DNA from: Pseudotamlana agarivorans
GTDB lineage: Bacteria; Bacteroidota; Bacteroidia; Flavobacteriales; Flavobacteriaceae
Direction of reading: 5' to 3'
DNA length: 64,000 bases
Assembly: GCF_001642835.1 (NCBI RefSeq)
Contig: NZ_LXEI01000001.1
Location: 434,001 to 498,000 of the forward strand
How positions within the stretch are numbered: position 1 is the stretch's first letter; each line of letters begins with the position of its first letter. The position numbers and the translations under genes are program-made. The notes beneath the pieces were generated by a model. The model saw only the letters and a program-made list of their open reading frames with translations. It was not told the DNA's origin and did not search any database. Below are positions 18,383 through 27,079 of the stretch, piece after piece.

Positions 18383-19615
18383 TTATGAAACCGCTTTTAG
18401 TTTCTTTAATGTTGTTTTTGTTAATTTCTCTTCGGCATATGCCTTAGTAACATTCAACGTTTTTTCTTTACTACTTGGCAATTCAAACATCGCATCGGTT
18501 AATATTTCTTCACATAAAGAACGTAAACCTCTTGCTCCTAATTTATATTCGATAGCTTTATTTACGATAAAATCTAAAGCGCCATCAGTAATTGAAAACT
18601 CAATATCATCCATTGTAAACAACTTTTTATATTGCTTAATAATAGCATTTTTAGGTTGTGTAAGAATGGCTCTTAAAGTTTCTGCATCCAATGGATCCAT
18701 ATAAGTTAATACAGGTAAACGCCCAATAATTTCAGGAATTAAACCAAAATCCTTTAAGTCTTTTGGAATAATATATTGTAATAAGTGATCTTGATCAACG
18801 ACATCTTCAGAAATGGATGCGCTATAACCAACCGCTTGCATATTCAAACGTTTAGAAATAACACGATCAATACCATCAAAAGCACCACCAGCGATAAATA
18901 AAATATTTTCAGTATTTACTTCAATAAATTTTTGATCTGGGTGTTTTCTTCCGCCTTTTGGTGGCACGTTAACTACAGTACCTTCTAAAAGTTTTAAAAG
19001 AGCTTGTTGCACCCCTTCACCAGACACATCTCGTGTTATGGAAGGATTATCACTCTTTCTTGCAATTTTATCAATTTCATCAATAAAAACAATACCCTTT
19101 TCTGCCTTTTCAAGATTATAATCGGCAGCTTGTAATAAGCGAGTTAAAATACTTTCTACATCTTCACCTACGTAACCAGCCTCTGTTAAAACTGTAGCAT
19201 CGACTATAGCCAATGGTACATTTAACATTTTTGCAATGGTTTTAGCCATTAAGGTTTTTCCTGTACCTGTTTGACCAACCATCATGATATTACTCTTTTG
19301 GATTTCTATATCATCATTGGTAACCGGTTGTAATAAACGCTTGTAATGGTTATAAACAGCCACAGACATGACTTTTTTAGTCACATTTTGACCAATAATA
19401 TATTCGTCTAAGAAATTCTTGATTTGTTGAGGTTTCCTTAGTTTTAATTCTGCAGATAAATCACTACTGTCACTTTGTTTCGATTCTTCCAAAACAATGC
19501 CATGCGCTTGCTCTATACAGCGATCACAAATGTGAGCATCTAGACCAGCTATAAGCAGATTTGTTTCTGGCTTTTTTCTACCACAAAACGAACATTCTAA
19601 TTCTTCTTTTGCCAT
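18383..19615 (-). CDS. clpX: ATP-dependent Clp protease, ATP-binding subunit ClpX
   Basis: AAA+ unfoldase that recognises tagged proteins and feeds them to ClpP. The 410-residue product has an N-terminal zinc-binding domain with Cys 8, 11, 30 and 33, Walker A GQTGTGKT at 114-121, pore-loop GYVG at 147-150, and Walker B FIDE at 177-180; the C-terminal AAA lid carries GARGLRS. It lies 73 bases after clpP on the same strand, and a strong terminator follows. Confidence 0.97.
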   Translation of the reverse strand: MAKEELECSFCGRKKPETNLLIAGLDAHICDRCIEQAHGIVLEESKQSDSSDLSAELKLRKPQQIKNFLDEYIIGQNVTKKVMSVAVYNHYKRLLQPVTNDDIEIQKSNIMMVGQTGTGKTLMAKTIAKMLNVPLAIVDATVLTEAGYVGEDVESILTRLLQAADYNLEKAEKGIVFIDEIDKIARKSDNPSITRDVSGEGVQQALLKLLEGTVVNVPPKGGRKHPDQKFIEVNTENILFIAGGAFDGIDRVISKRLNMQAVGYSASISEDVVDQDHLLQYIIPKDLKDFGLIPEIIGRLPVLTYMDPLDAETLRAILTQPKNAIIKQYKKLFTMDDIEFSITDGALDFIVNKAIEYKLGARGLRSLCEEILTDAMFELPSSKEKTLNVTKAYAEEKLTKTTLKKLKAVS

Positions 19616-19688
19616 TAATTTTATTTTGAGAGGATTTCAAATTTCATAAACCCCTAGGTAACAATTATTTAAAATTACAAATTTTTAT

Positions 19689-20363
19689 TTAATTACGGGC
19701 CAAAATCTCATCAATCATACCGTACTCCTTAGCTTTATCGGCTTTCATCCAGTAATCACGATCACTATCCTGATATACTTTGTCGTAATCCTGTCCTGAA
19801 TGCTTACTAATGATTTGGTATAATTCCTCTTTTAAAGTTAAGATCTCTCTCGCTGTAATTTCAATATCACTAGCTTGACCTTGCGCACCACCTAAAGGCT
19901 GATGAATCATAACACGTGAATGTGTTAAGCCACTACGTTTCCCTTTAGCTCCTGCACATAAAAGTACAGCGCCCATAGACGCTGCCATTCCTGTACAAAT
20001 CGTTGCCACATCCGGCTTAATAAACTGCATAGTATCGTAAATACCTAAACCAGCATATACACTTCCTCCTGGAGAGTTGATATAAATTTGAATGTCTTTA
20101 TTAGCATCGGTGCTTTCTAAAAACAACAATTGTGCTTGCACAATATTAGCCACTTGATCGTTAATGCCTGTCCCTAAGAAAATGATTCTATCCATCATTA
20201 ATCGAGAGAATACATCAAAAACAGCAATATTCATTTGGCGTTCTTCTATAATATTTGGAGTCAGATTTTGCGGGTACATACTACTAATAATTTTATCGTA
20301 ATAGGTGCTGCTAATCCCTTGATCTTTTATCGCGAACTTTTCAAATTCTTTTGCGTAATCCAT
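19689..20363 (-). CDS. clpP: ATP-dependent Clp protease proteolytic subunit ClpP
   Basis: Serine peptidase forming the 14-subunit chamber that degrades substrates unfolded by ClpX. The 224-residue product contains the catalytic triad Ser129 (GMAASMGA), His154 (MIHQPLGG) and Asp203 (DRDYW), at the same spacing as in E. coli ClpP. The N-terminal 30 residues are longer than in the mature E. coli enzyme and may be a propeptide. The tig terminator separates it from tig, so clpP-clpX likely has its own promoter, although I see no consensus -7 box in the 85-base gap. Confidence 0.97.
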   Translation of the reverse strand: MDYAKEFEKFAIKDQGISSTYYDKIISSMYPQNLTPNIIEERQMNIAVFDVFSRLMMDRIIFLGTGINDQVANIVQAQLLFLESTDANKDIQIYINSPGGSVYAGLGIYDTMQFIKPDVATICTGMAASMGAVLLCAGAKGKRSGLTHSRVMIHQPLGGAQGQASDIEITAREILTLKEELYQIISKHSGQDYDKVYQDSDRDYWMKADKAKEYGMIDEILARN

Positions 20364-20442
20364 AGTTTTCTTTCTTATTATTTAATGTGATCTTGATTTT
20401 CAAACAAATACCATGAAAATCACTAAAATAAGCTTTTCGTTT

Positions 20443-20478
20443 AAAAAAAAGCGCTTAAACCTTCCGGTTTAAGCGCTT
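20443..20478 (-). terminator. Rho-independent terminator of tig
   Basis: On the minus strand a perfect 13-bp stem (AAGCGCTTAAACC/GGTTTAAGCGCTT, 20478-20449) with a GGAA tetraloop is followed by a T-run to 20443. It is one of the strongest hairpins in the window. Confidence 0.92.
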
Positions 20479-20502
20479 AAAGATAAACAATTATTCTTTT
20501 AT

Positions 20503-21831
20503 TTATTTGTCACCGTAAACTTCTTTAACAAAGTTTTCGTAACTCAATTCCTTTACTTTAAGATTTGCTTTTTCTTTGTAAACAGCTAATAACTTTTGGC
20601 TGATTAACTGCTCAGAAATACGACGTGCTTCATCTTGGTTTCCAAGCACACGTGCTGCGATATCTTCTAACTCTTTATCTGAAGGGTTCAATTGACCAAA
20701 TTGAGCCATTTGCCCTTTAATCATTTCTTTAGCATGATTTTTAATATCGTCCATTGTTACTTGAACGTCATTATCGGTAATTAATTTTCCTTCAATTAAT
20801 TGGTAACGCAAACCTTTTTCAGATTTCTCATACTCTTCTTTAGCTTGATCGGCATCAATTTCTTTTTCACCTGCAGTTTGCATCCACTTTGTTAAGAACT
20901 CAGCTGGTAAATCGAATTTTGTGTTTTCAACTAAATATTCAGTAACGTCGTTTAATAACTTTTGATCGGCTTGTTGAGCAAATTGTTTTTCGGCGTCTTC
21001 CTTGATTTTAGCTTTTAACTCATCAACAGATTTTACTTCACCTTCACCAAAAAGTTTATCAAAAAGCTCTTGATCTAAATCAGCTAACTCACGTTCGTTA
21101 ATTTCAGTAATGGTAAAGTTTACTTCAATATCTAAACCATGAACATCATCATGACTTAATTTTAAAGCATGCATAAGTTCGTGATCATCATCATAAAGAC
21201 CTTTAGTTTTTAAAGTAATAACATCACCTACTTTAGCCCCTACAAATTGTTTTGCAGTAGCTTTACCTTTGAATTTATCTAAAGTTAAAGTTACCGTATT
21301 ATCGATTTCTTTTTCTTCGTTAGTAAAAGTTCCTGTGATTTCACTGTCTTTTTCAACAGTATCTTGAGATACTAATTTCCCGTATTGCTTTTGAATACGC
21401 TCAATTTGCTCGTCGATCATTTTATCATCAGCAACGATATTATATTGAGTAATCGCTTTTTTTCCTTTTAACTCTACGTCAAATTCTGGTGCAAGCCCTA
21501 ATTCAAATTCAAATGAAAAGTTATCAGCATCCCAATCAATACCTTCTTGAGCTTTAGGTAATGGTTGCCCTAATACATCTAATTTTTCTTCAGTTAAATA
21601 TTTGTTTAAAGCGTCTTGTAATAATTTATTCACTTCATCAACCAAAACAGCTTTTCCGTACTGTTTTTTAACCATGCCCATTGGCACATGTCCTTTTCTA
21701 AAACCTGGAATGTTTGCTGTTTTACGGTAATCTGATAAGATTTTCTCAACTTTATCACTATAGTCTTCTTTAGCGATATCCACTTTAACAACAGCATTTA
21801 ATGCATCAACGTTTTCTCTTGTAATATTCAT
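20503..21831 (-). CDS. tig: Trigger factor chaperone
   Basis: Ribosome-bound chaperone that meets nascent chains at the exit tunnel. The 442-residue product has the N-terminal ribosome-binding domain with signature GFRKGHVP (43-50), a central region in the place of the PPIase (FKBP-like) domain (about 150-240), and a long helical C-terminal domain. The central region is low in recognisable FKBP active-site aromatics, so proline isomerase activity is uncertain. It precedes clpP-clpX as in many bacteria, but has its own promoter, a leader of about 145 bases, and its own terminator. Confidence 0.95.
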   Translation of the reverse strand: MNITRENVDALNAVVKVDIAKEDYSDKVEKILSDYRKTANIPGFRKGHVPMGMVKKQYGKAVLVDEVNKLLQDALNKYLTEEKLDVLGQPLPKAQEGIDWDADNFSFEFELGLAPEFDVELKGKKAITQYNIVADDKMIDEQIERIQKQYGKLVSQDTVEKDSEITGTFTNEEKEIDNTVTLTLDKFKGKATAKQFVGAKVGDVITLKTKGLYDDDHELMHALKLSHDDVHGLDIEVNFTITEINERELADLDQELFDKLFGEGEVKSVDELKAKIKEDAEKQFAQQADQKLLNDVTEYLVENTKFDLPAEFLTKWMQTAGEKEIDADQAKEEYEKSEKGLRYQLIEGKLITDNDVQVTMDDIKNHAKEMIKGQMAQFGQLNPSDKELEDIAARVLGNQDEARRISEQLISQKLLAVYKEKANLKVKELSYENFVKEVYGDK

Positions 21832-21985
21832 TTTAAATGATATAAAGCCTTAAATTAGGCATTTAACAATAAGGTTTTTTGTAAAACCTAAAATTAATAG
21901 ATCCCCGAATTAACGAGCCTGATAATTTCAATGGAAAACTCTAAGAGTGAATACACGTAGAGTTTGTGCTACTAAAATCGGGATG

Positions 21986-22016
21986 CAAAAATAATATATT
22001 TTTATATCCTGACAAA
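21986..22016 (-). promoter_or_regulatory. Consensus promoter of tig
   Basis: On the minus strand TTTG (22016-22013), 19 bases, then TATTTTTG (21993-21986): both Bacteroidota elements at ideal spacing. Transcription would start near 21979, leaving an unusually long leader of about 145 bases before the tig ATG at 21831. Confidence 0.78.
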
Positions 22017-22045
22017 GTTTTTAAGAGCTTGATTTTTAGAGTGAT

Positions 22046-22387
22046 TTAATCCTCTTTTATAAGCGAATGGAGTATAGATTCTAGAATAGACAATAGAATA
22101 CTAAATATAATAGCAGTCCAAATACCATTTACATGAAACCCACTAGTAAGATTACTTGCCAGAAGTATAATTATAGCATTGATAACAAGTAAAAATAAGC
22201 CTAAGGTAAAAATCGTTATCGGTAAAGTAAAAATTACCAAAATGGGCTTCACAAAAAGATTTAACACTGCTAAAATAACCGAAACTATAAGCGCTGTAGT
22301 ATAACCATCAACAGTGACACCAGATAAAAAATTTGCCAATAGAAACACGGCAGCAGCAGTTAATAACCATTTTAGAATAAGTTTCAT
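22046..22387 (-). CDS. Phage-holin-like four-helix membrane protein (Phage_holin_4_2 type)
   Basis: A 113-residue, nearly all-hydrophobic protein with four predicted transmembrane helices (about 5-22, 28-45, 50-78 and 88-110), starting MKLILKWLLTAAAVFLLANF. This matches the mycobacterial-type 4-TM holin-like family, which is widespread on bacterial chromosomes and not tied to phage. Its role is unknown. It is last in a pdxJ-hydrolase-holin string, 26 bases after the hydrolase gene. Confidence 0.85.
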   Translation of the reverse strand: MKLILKWLLTAAAVFLLANFLSGVTVDGYTTALIVSVILAVLNLFVKPILVIFTLPITIFTLGLFLLVINAIIILLASNLTSGFHVNGIWTAIIFSILLSILESILHSLIKED

Positions 22388-22413
22388 GATTTTAGAATTT
22401 AAATTCCTACAAT

Positions 22414-23175
22414 TTACACAAACTTCATCACTTCAGCATAAAAATCTTTTGGATTTTCAGCATGTAACCAGTGACCTGCGTTAGAAATCGTAACGATATT
22501 TGCTTTAGGGAAATGTGTTTTAATAATACGCTCATCACCTACACCTATATATTCTGAGCGATCGCCACGTAAAAATAAGGTATCACCACCATATGTCGCA
22601 TGACTTGGCAAGGCCTCACCTACTTCGGCAACTTCATTTTGAAGCACCTCTAAGTTAATACGTAAACCCAACTGTCCTTTTTCAACCCAATACAAGTTTT
22701 TAAGTAGAAATTGTCTGGTTCCTAAATCCTTAACGTAGTCACTTAAAACCTTATCTACTTGTCCGCGACTCTTAACTTCATCAAACTTAATAGCGCTTAA
22801 TCCGTTTAAAATAGCGTCGTGATGCACCGGGTAAAACCTAGGCGATATATCGGCAACAATTAATTTAGACACCAATTCTGGGTAAAGTGTAGAAAACATC
22901 ATAGCTGTTTTTCCGCCCATAGAGTGCCCAAGAAGTACGATATCTTGTAAATTATAGTGTTCGCAATAAAATTTTAGGTCCTCAGCAAGTACTTCATAGC
23001 TAAATGCATCATCGTGAAAACTACGTCCATGATTACGCTGATCAACTAAGTGTACTTCATATCCTGCCTCGCTAAACTGCATCCCTAAGGTTTTCCAGTT
23101 ATCGCTCATACCTAAAAATCCGTGTAAAATAACAAAAGGCTTTCCTTCACCTATAACTGTTGAATGTAATAGCAT
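22414..23175 (-). CDS. Alpha/beta-hydrolase, YbfF-like esterase
   Basis: A 253-residue soluble hydrolase. The nucleophile elbow GHSMGG places the catalytic Ser at 85; the oxyanion-hole motif HGFLG is at about 18-22; FLRGDRSEYI supplies the likely Asp region and NAGHWLHAENP the catalytic His. This fits the YbfF/acyl-CoA or carboxyl-esterase group; the substrate is unknown. Its ATG shares one base with the pdxJ stop (TAATG), showing translational coupling. Confidence 0.9.
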   Translation of the reverse strand: MLLHSTVIGEGKPFVILHGFLGMSDNWKTLGMQFSEAGYEVHLVDQRNHGRSFHDDAFSYEVLAEDLKFYCEHYNLQDIVLLGHSMGGKTAMMFSTLYPELVSKLIVADISPRFYPVHHDAILNGLSAIKFDEVKSRGQVDKVLSDYVKDLGTRQFLLKNLYWVEKGQLGLRINLEVLQNEVAEVGEALPSHATYGGDTLFLRGDRSEYIGVGDERIIKTHFPKANIVTISNAGHWLHAENPKDFYAEVMKFV

Positions 23176-23888
23176 TATTTAAGTTTGTTTAAATACATTT
23201 GAATAACGTTTTCTACCCCTAAATACAAACTTTCGGTAATTAAGGCATGACCTATAGAAACTTCCAATAAATTAGGAATTTCGTCCTTAAAAAATTTAAT
23301 ATTTTCTAAAGACAAATCGTGTCCAGCGTTGATTCCTAAATCAAGTTCATTGGCCAATTGAGCGCTTTCAAAATAAGGTTTGATTGCTGATTTATTTCCT
23401 AAACTATATTGATGTGCAAAAGCCTCGGTATATAATTCAATACGATCGGTTCCTGTAAGTTTAGCGCCTTCAATTTGCTTTAAAACAGGATCGACAAAAA
23501 TAGACGTTCGAATGCCATTATTTTTAAATTCCTGAATCACATCAATTAAAAAGTCTTTATGTTTAATCGTATCCCAACCAGCATTACTAGTTATGGCATC
23601 AACCGCATCCGGCACGAGTGTAACCTGTGTTGGCTTAACTTCAAGAACCAAATTCATAAAGGACTCTACAGGGTTTCCTTCAATGTTATATTCGGTGTAC
23701 ACCTCTGGTTTTAAATCGCGTGCATCTTGATATCTAATATGCCTTTCATCTGGTCTAGGGTGAATAGTAATCCCTTCGGCCCCAAAACGCTGTGCGTCTT
23801 TTGCAAAACCTACCACATTAGGTACATCGCCACCACGTGAATTTCTTAACGTTGCTATCTTATTGATGTTAACACTTAACTTTGTCAT
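23175..23888 (-). CDS. pdxJ: Pyridoxine 5'-phosphate synthase
   Basis: Condenses 1-deoxyxylulose 5-phosphate with 3-amino-1-hydroxyacetone phosphate to make pyridoxine 5'-phosphate in the DXP-dependent vitamin B6 route. The 237-residue TIM barrel has the N-terminal LSVNINKIATLRNSRGG, the ITIHPRPDERHI active-site loop (about 41-52), QVTLVPD, and the GINAGHDLSLEN loop with the conserved His. It is first in its operon; a -7 box lies 18 bases upstream. Confidence 0.96.
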   Translation of the reverse strand: MTKLSVNINKIATLRNSRGGDVPNVVGFAKDAQRFGAEGITIHPRPDERHIRYQDARDLKPEVYTEYNIEGNPVESFMNLVLEVKPTQVTLVPDAVDAITSNAGWDTIKHKDFLIDVIQEFKNNGIRTSIFVDPVLKQIEGAKLTGTDRIELYTEAFAHQYSLGNKSAIKPYFESAQLANELDLGINAGHDLSLENIKFFKDEIPNLLEVSIGHALITESLYLGVENVIQMYLNKLK

Positions 23889-23905
23889 AAATCCGTTTTA
23901 AAAAG

Positions 23906-23913
23906 CAAAAATA
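23906..23913 (-). promoter_or_regulatory. Predicted pdxJ promoter (-7 box)
   Basis: The minus strand reads TATTTTTG (TAnnTTTG), with the start of transcription expected near 23899, about 10 bases before the ATG. Confidence 0.5.
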
Positions 23914-23976
23914 CAAAGTAGAACAGCCTATCATACTTTTTTTTTGATTAATTTGCAGTCCAATTCAACAGGAATT

Positions 23977-24636
23977 ATGAAACTCTCAGAATATATTATA
24001 AACGATATAAAGCCTTTGGACATAGAGAGCAAGGTGAGTGATTTGCAGTTGCTTTTCAACCAGCTAACCTTTTCTCATATCCCTGTTAGTGATGAGAACA
24101 ATGCTTTTATTGGCAGTTTTTCTGAAGCCGATGCCTATTGTTTTGAGAAAACTAAATCCTTAACGGAGTACAAATATTCTATTGAAGGTTTTTTTGTTCA
24201 AGACACCACATTATGGTTGGATGTTTTAGAGGCTTTTGCCAAAAACTCTACCAATATAATGCCGGTGCTAAACGATAAAAATGAGTATTTGGGCTACTAC
24301 GAGCTTAACGATATTATTAGTTTGTTTAGTGACTCTCCATTTTTCACGGAGTCTGGCGGTGTTTTAGTGATTGAAAAAGGCACAAACGACTACTCGTTTA
24401 GTGAAATCAGTCAGATTGTTGAATCTAATGGCGGTAAAATACTCGGGGCTTTTATCTCTAGAATGAGCAGTGATTTAGCCCAAATTACTCTCAAAATTGG
24501 ACAAACAGATATTACAGACGTTATTCAAACATTTAGAAGATACAGCTATAATATCGTATCTGGACATGAACAAGATGGGTATATTGAAACCCTAAAAGAG
24601 CGTTCAGATTATTTAAAAAAATACTTAAACATATAA
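23977..24636 (+). CDS. CBS-domain protein
   Basis: A 219-residue cytosolic protein. Residues about 10-120 form a CBS pair (LSEYIINDIKPLDIES... and NIMPVLNDKNEYLGYYELNDIISLF), which usually senses adenine nucleotides; the C-terminal 90 residues look like an ACT-like ferredoxin fold. I choose ATG 23977, where the CBS N-terminus MKLSEYI begins; the codon at 23944 overlaps a near-consensus promoter (TTAATTTG). It lies 3 bases before nadK, so it may bind an NAD- or ATP-related ligand, which is inference. Confidence 0.88.
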   Translation: MKLSEYIINDIKPLDIESKVSDLQLLFNQLTFSHIPVSDENNAFIGSFSEADAYCFEKTKSLTEYKYSIEGFFVQDTTLWLDVLEAFAKNSTNIMPVLNDKNEYLGYYELNDIISLFSDSPFFTESGGVLVIEKGTNDYSFSEISQIVESNGGKILGAFISRMSSDLAQITLKIGQTDITDVIQTFRRYSYNIVSGHEQDGYIETLKERSDYLKKYLNI

Positions 24637-24639
24637 TAT

Positions 24640-25527
24640 ATGAAAGTTGCCGTTTTCGGACGATTTTACAATAAAAACACATCTGTTTCAGTAGAAAGAT
24701 TATTCAATTATCTCTTGAAAAAAAACATCGATGCCTATATCGAAACCCATTTTTTCAACCTTATAAGAGAAAATTCCGCTCAAATAAACGATTTCAGCTC
24801 CTTTAAAACCTTTGACACCCTAGATACGTCCTTCGATTTTTTAGTAAGTATTGGAGGTGACGGCACCATTTTAAGAGCGATTACTTTTGTGAAAGATATT
24901 GACATTCCAATTATTGGTATCAATACAGGACGCCTTGGATTTTTAGCCACCATTCAAGTCGATGTGATTGAAAACGCCATGCAAAATATTATTGATGGCA
25001 ATTACAAAATATCGGAGCGTAGTTTATTAGCTGTGGAAACAACACCGAAAAATAAAGATATTAGCGCGATGAATTTTGCGCTCAATGAAGTTGCGGTTAG
25101 CAGAAAAAACACCACATCCATGATTACCGTGGAAACCCATTTGGATGGCGAATATTTAACCTCCTATTGGAGTGACGGATTAATTTTATCAACACCAACA
25201 GGCTCAACAGGATATTCCTTAAGCTGTGGCGGCCCCGTAATTACACCTAGCACCAACAGCTTTGTATTAACACCCATCGCCCCTCATAATTTAAGTGCCC
25301 GCCCTCTAATTATACCAGATTCTACCGAAGTCCACCTTAGGGTTAGCGGTCGTGAAGAAAACCATTTAGTATCTTTAGATTCGAGAATTGCCACACTTGA
25401 TAACGGGACTTTGATAAAAATTAAAAAAGCCGATTTCAAAATAAAAATGATTGATCTTCTAGACGAAAGCTTCCTAATTACTTTAAGAAAAAAACTACTT
25501 TGGGGAGAAGACAAACGCAACAACTAA
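24640..25527 (+). CDS. nadK: NAD kinase
   Basis: Phosphorylates NAD to NADP. The 295-residue product contains the ATP-NAD kinase signature GGDG at 72-75 (catalytic Asp 74), NTGRLGFLA, the NE-V region (FALNEVAVSR), and the glycine-rich SDGLILSTPTGSTGYSLSCGGP. Co-transcribed with the upstream CBS-domain gene (3-base gap). Confidence 0.96.
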   Translation: MKVAVFGRFYNKNTSVSVERLFNYLLKKNIDAYIETHFFNLIRENSAQINDFSSFKTFDTLDTSFDFLVSIGGDGTILRAITFVKDIDIPIIGINTGRLGFLATIQVDVIENAMQNIIDGNYKISERSLLAVETTPKNKDISAMNFALNEVAVSRKNTTSMITVETHLDGEYLTSYWSDGLILSTPTGSTGYSLSCGGPVITPSTNSFVLTPIAPHNLSARPLIIPDSTEVHLRVSGREENHLVSLDSRIATLDNGTLIKIKKADFKIKMIDLLDESFLITLRKKLLWGEDKRNN

Positions 25528-25624
25528 CCTAACTATCTACACTTATAAAAGCAATAATTATAAAGAAATGCTGTTTTACACTAAGACTATTTAGTTCAAT
25601 GTACTACAAACTAATCTTATTTAT

Positions 25625-25632
25625 TATATTTG
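25625..25632 (+). promoter_or_regulatory. Predicted promoter (-7 box) for the PorG-like/uppS/bamA genes
   Basis: TATATTTG (TAnnTTTG) lies 17 bases before the ATG at 25650; the leader would be about 10 bases. Confidence 0.55.
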
Positions 25633-25649
25633 CAAACTTTTGAATTTTT

Positions 25650-26336
25650 ATGAGGCATTTAACCCTATTGATAATAAGCATTTTAAGCATCCATTTTTGT
25701 GAAGCACAAATTCATGAAATTGGTGGTTTTGCAGGAGGCAGTAATTTAATTGGTGATGTTGGTTCTACGGAATATATCGCGCCAAACGCCCCAGCACTGG
25801 GTCTCCTATACCGATGGAACAGAAGCACCAGACACTCTTGGAGAGCATCGATTATCTATTCCGATTTAAAAGCATACGACTCTAAATCAGAAGACCCGAG
25901 ACGTATTCAACGCGATTATGACTTTGATTCTAACCTATTAGAAATCTCTGCTGGAATGGAATTCACCTTTTTAGATTTCGATTTACATTCCGGAAAAAAA
26001 GAATTTACACCTTACCTCTATAGTGGTATTAGCACGGTACGTTATGGCAATTACTATTTTATTAATGGAAGTCAAACTTCAGAAAACAAATCAAGTTGGG
26101 ATTTTGCTATCCCCATGGCCATAGGTGTTAAAGCCAAAATAGTTGGAAATTTTGTTGTTGGTATAGAAGTAGGTGCTCGCTATACATTTACCGATGAAAT
26201 TGATGGCAGTATGCCGAGTTCCGACAATTTACAGCAATACCAATTTGGAAATATAAACAATAACGACTGGTACATGTTTTCTGGGCTTACCCTAACCTAT
26301 ACGTTTGGACAAAACCCATGTTATTGTGTGAAATAA
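25650..26336 (+). CDS. DUF6089 outer-membrane beta-barrel, PorG-like
   Basis: A 228-residue protein with a signal peptide (MRHLTLLIISILSIHFCEAQ) and an 8-strand beta-barrel pattern. It begins the mature chain IHEIGGFAGGSNLIGDVG, typical of the DUF6089 family that includes PorG, an outer-membrane part of the type IX secretion system. Assignment to PorG is by family resemblance and by its usual place before uppS and bamA in flavobacteria. It is 2 bases upstream of uppS. Its last residues (PCYCVK) include two Cys. Confidence 0.82.
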   Translation: MRHLTLLIISILSIHFCEAQIHEIGGFAGGSNLIGDVGSTEYIAPNAPALGLLYRWNRSTRHSWRASIIYSDLKAYDSKSEDPRRIQRDYDFDSNLLEISAGMEFTFLDFDLHSGKKEFTPYLYSGISTVRYGNYYFINGSQTSENKSSWDFAIPMAIGVKAKIVGNFVVGIEVGARYTFTDEIDGSMPSSDNLQQYQFGNINNNDWYMFSGLTLTYTFGQNPCYCVK

Positions 26337-26338
26337 AA

Positions 26339-27079
26339 ATGGATTTAAAAAATAATATAATACCCGACGCTTTACCAAAACATATTGCCATAATTATGGA
26401 TGGCAATGGTCGTTGGGCGAAGCAAAAAGGTATGATTCGTGCTTTTGGACATGAAAATGGCACAAAAACAGTAAGAAAAACCGTAGAAGCTTGTGCCGAA
26501 CTTGGCATAGAAAACCTCACGCTTTATGCCTTTTCTACAGAAAACTGGAATCGCCCAAAGCTAGAGGTTAAAGCGCTTATGAAACTTTTAGTGTCATCGT
26601 TAACAAAAGAATTAAAGACCCTTCAAAAAAATAATATCAAACTTTCTGCTATAGGCTGTCTAAAAACCCTACCTAAAAAAGTTTTTGAAGAGCTTTCATC
26701 TGCTATTGAATCAACCAAAGATAACACACGAATGACTCTTACTCTTGCACTTAGCTATGGCTCAAGAGATGAAATAGTAAACGCAGTAAAAGAAATTAGC
26801 AATAAAGTTAAAAATAATATAATTTCGCCCGAAAATATTGATGAATCAATTATTAATGAGCATCTTTACACGCAAAATTTGCCAGATGTAGATTTACTTA
26901 TCAGAACCAGCGGAGAACAACGCATAAGTAACTTCTTGTTGTGGCAAATTGCGTACGCCGAATTACATTTTACAAGTGTGCTATGGCCAGATTTTACCAG
27001 ACAACATTTGTATGAAGCTATTATTGAATATCAAAAAAGAGAACGACGATTTGGGAAAACCAGCGACCAACTTAGTTAA
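26339..27079 (+). CDS. uppS: Isoprenyl transferase (undecaprenyl diphosphate synthase)
   Basis: Adds isopentenyl units to farnesyl diphosphate to make the C55 lipid carrier for peptidoglycan and O-antigen. The 246-residue product has the MDGNGRWA motif (Asp 21 is the Mg ligand) and the C-terminal DLLIRTSGEQRISNFLLWQIAYAEL block. I choose ATG 26339, 2 bases after the PorG-like stop; the start at 26318 would overlap that gene. The 3' end overlaps the likely bamA start by 29 bases. Confidence 0.95.
   Translation: MDLKNNIIPDALPKHIAIIMDGNGRWAKQKGMIRAFGHENGTKTVRKTVEACAELGIENLTLYAFSTENWNRPKLEVKALMKLLVSSLTKELKTLQKNNIKLSAIGCLKTLPKKVFEELSSAIESTKDNTRMTLTLALSYGSRDEIVNAVKEISNKVKNNIISPENIDESIINEHLYTQNLPDVDLLIRTSGEQRISNFLLWQIAYAELHFTSVLWPDFTRQHLYEAIIEYQKRERRFGKTSDQLS

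Noticed and set aside
22046-22387. Possible phage or prophage remnant (holin-like gene)
   Set aside because: The holin-like family is widespread on chromosomes, and the neighbours are all housekeeping genes; no other phage gene is present.
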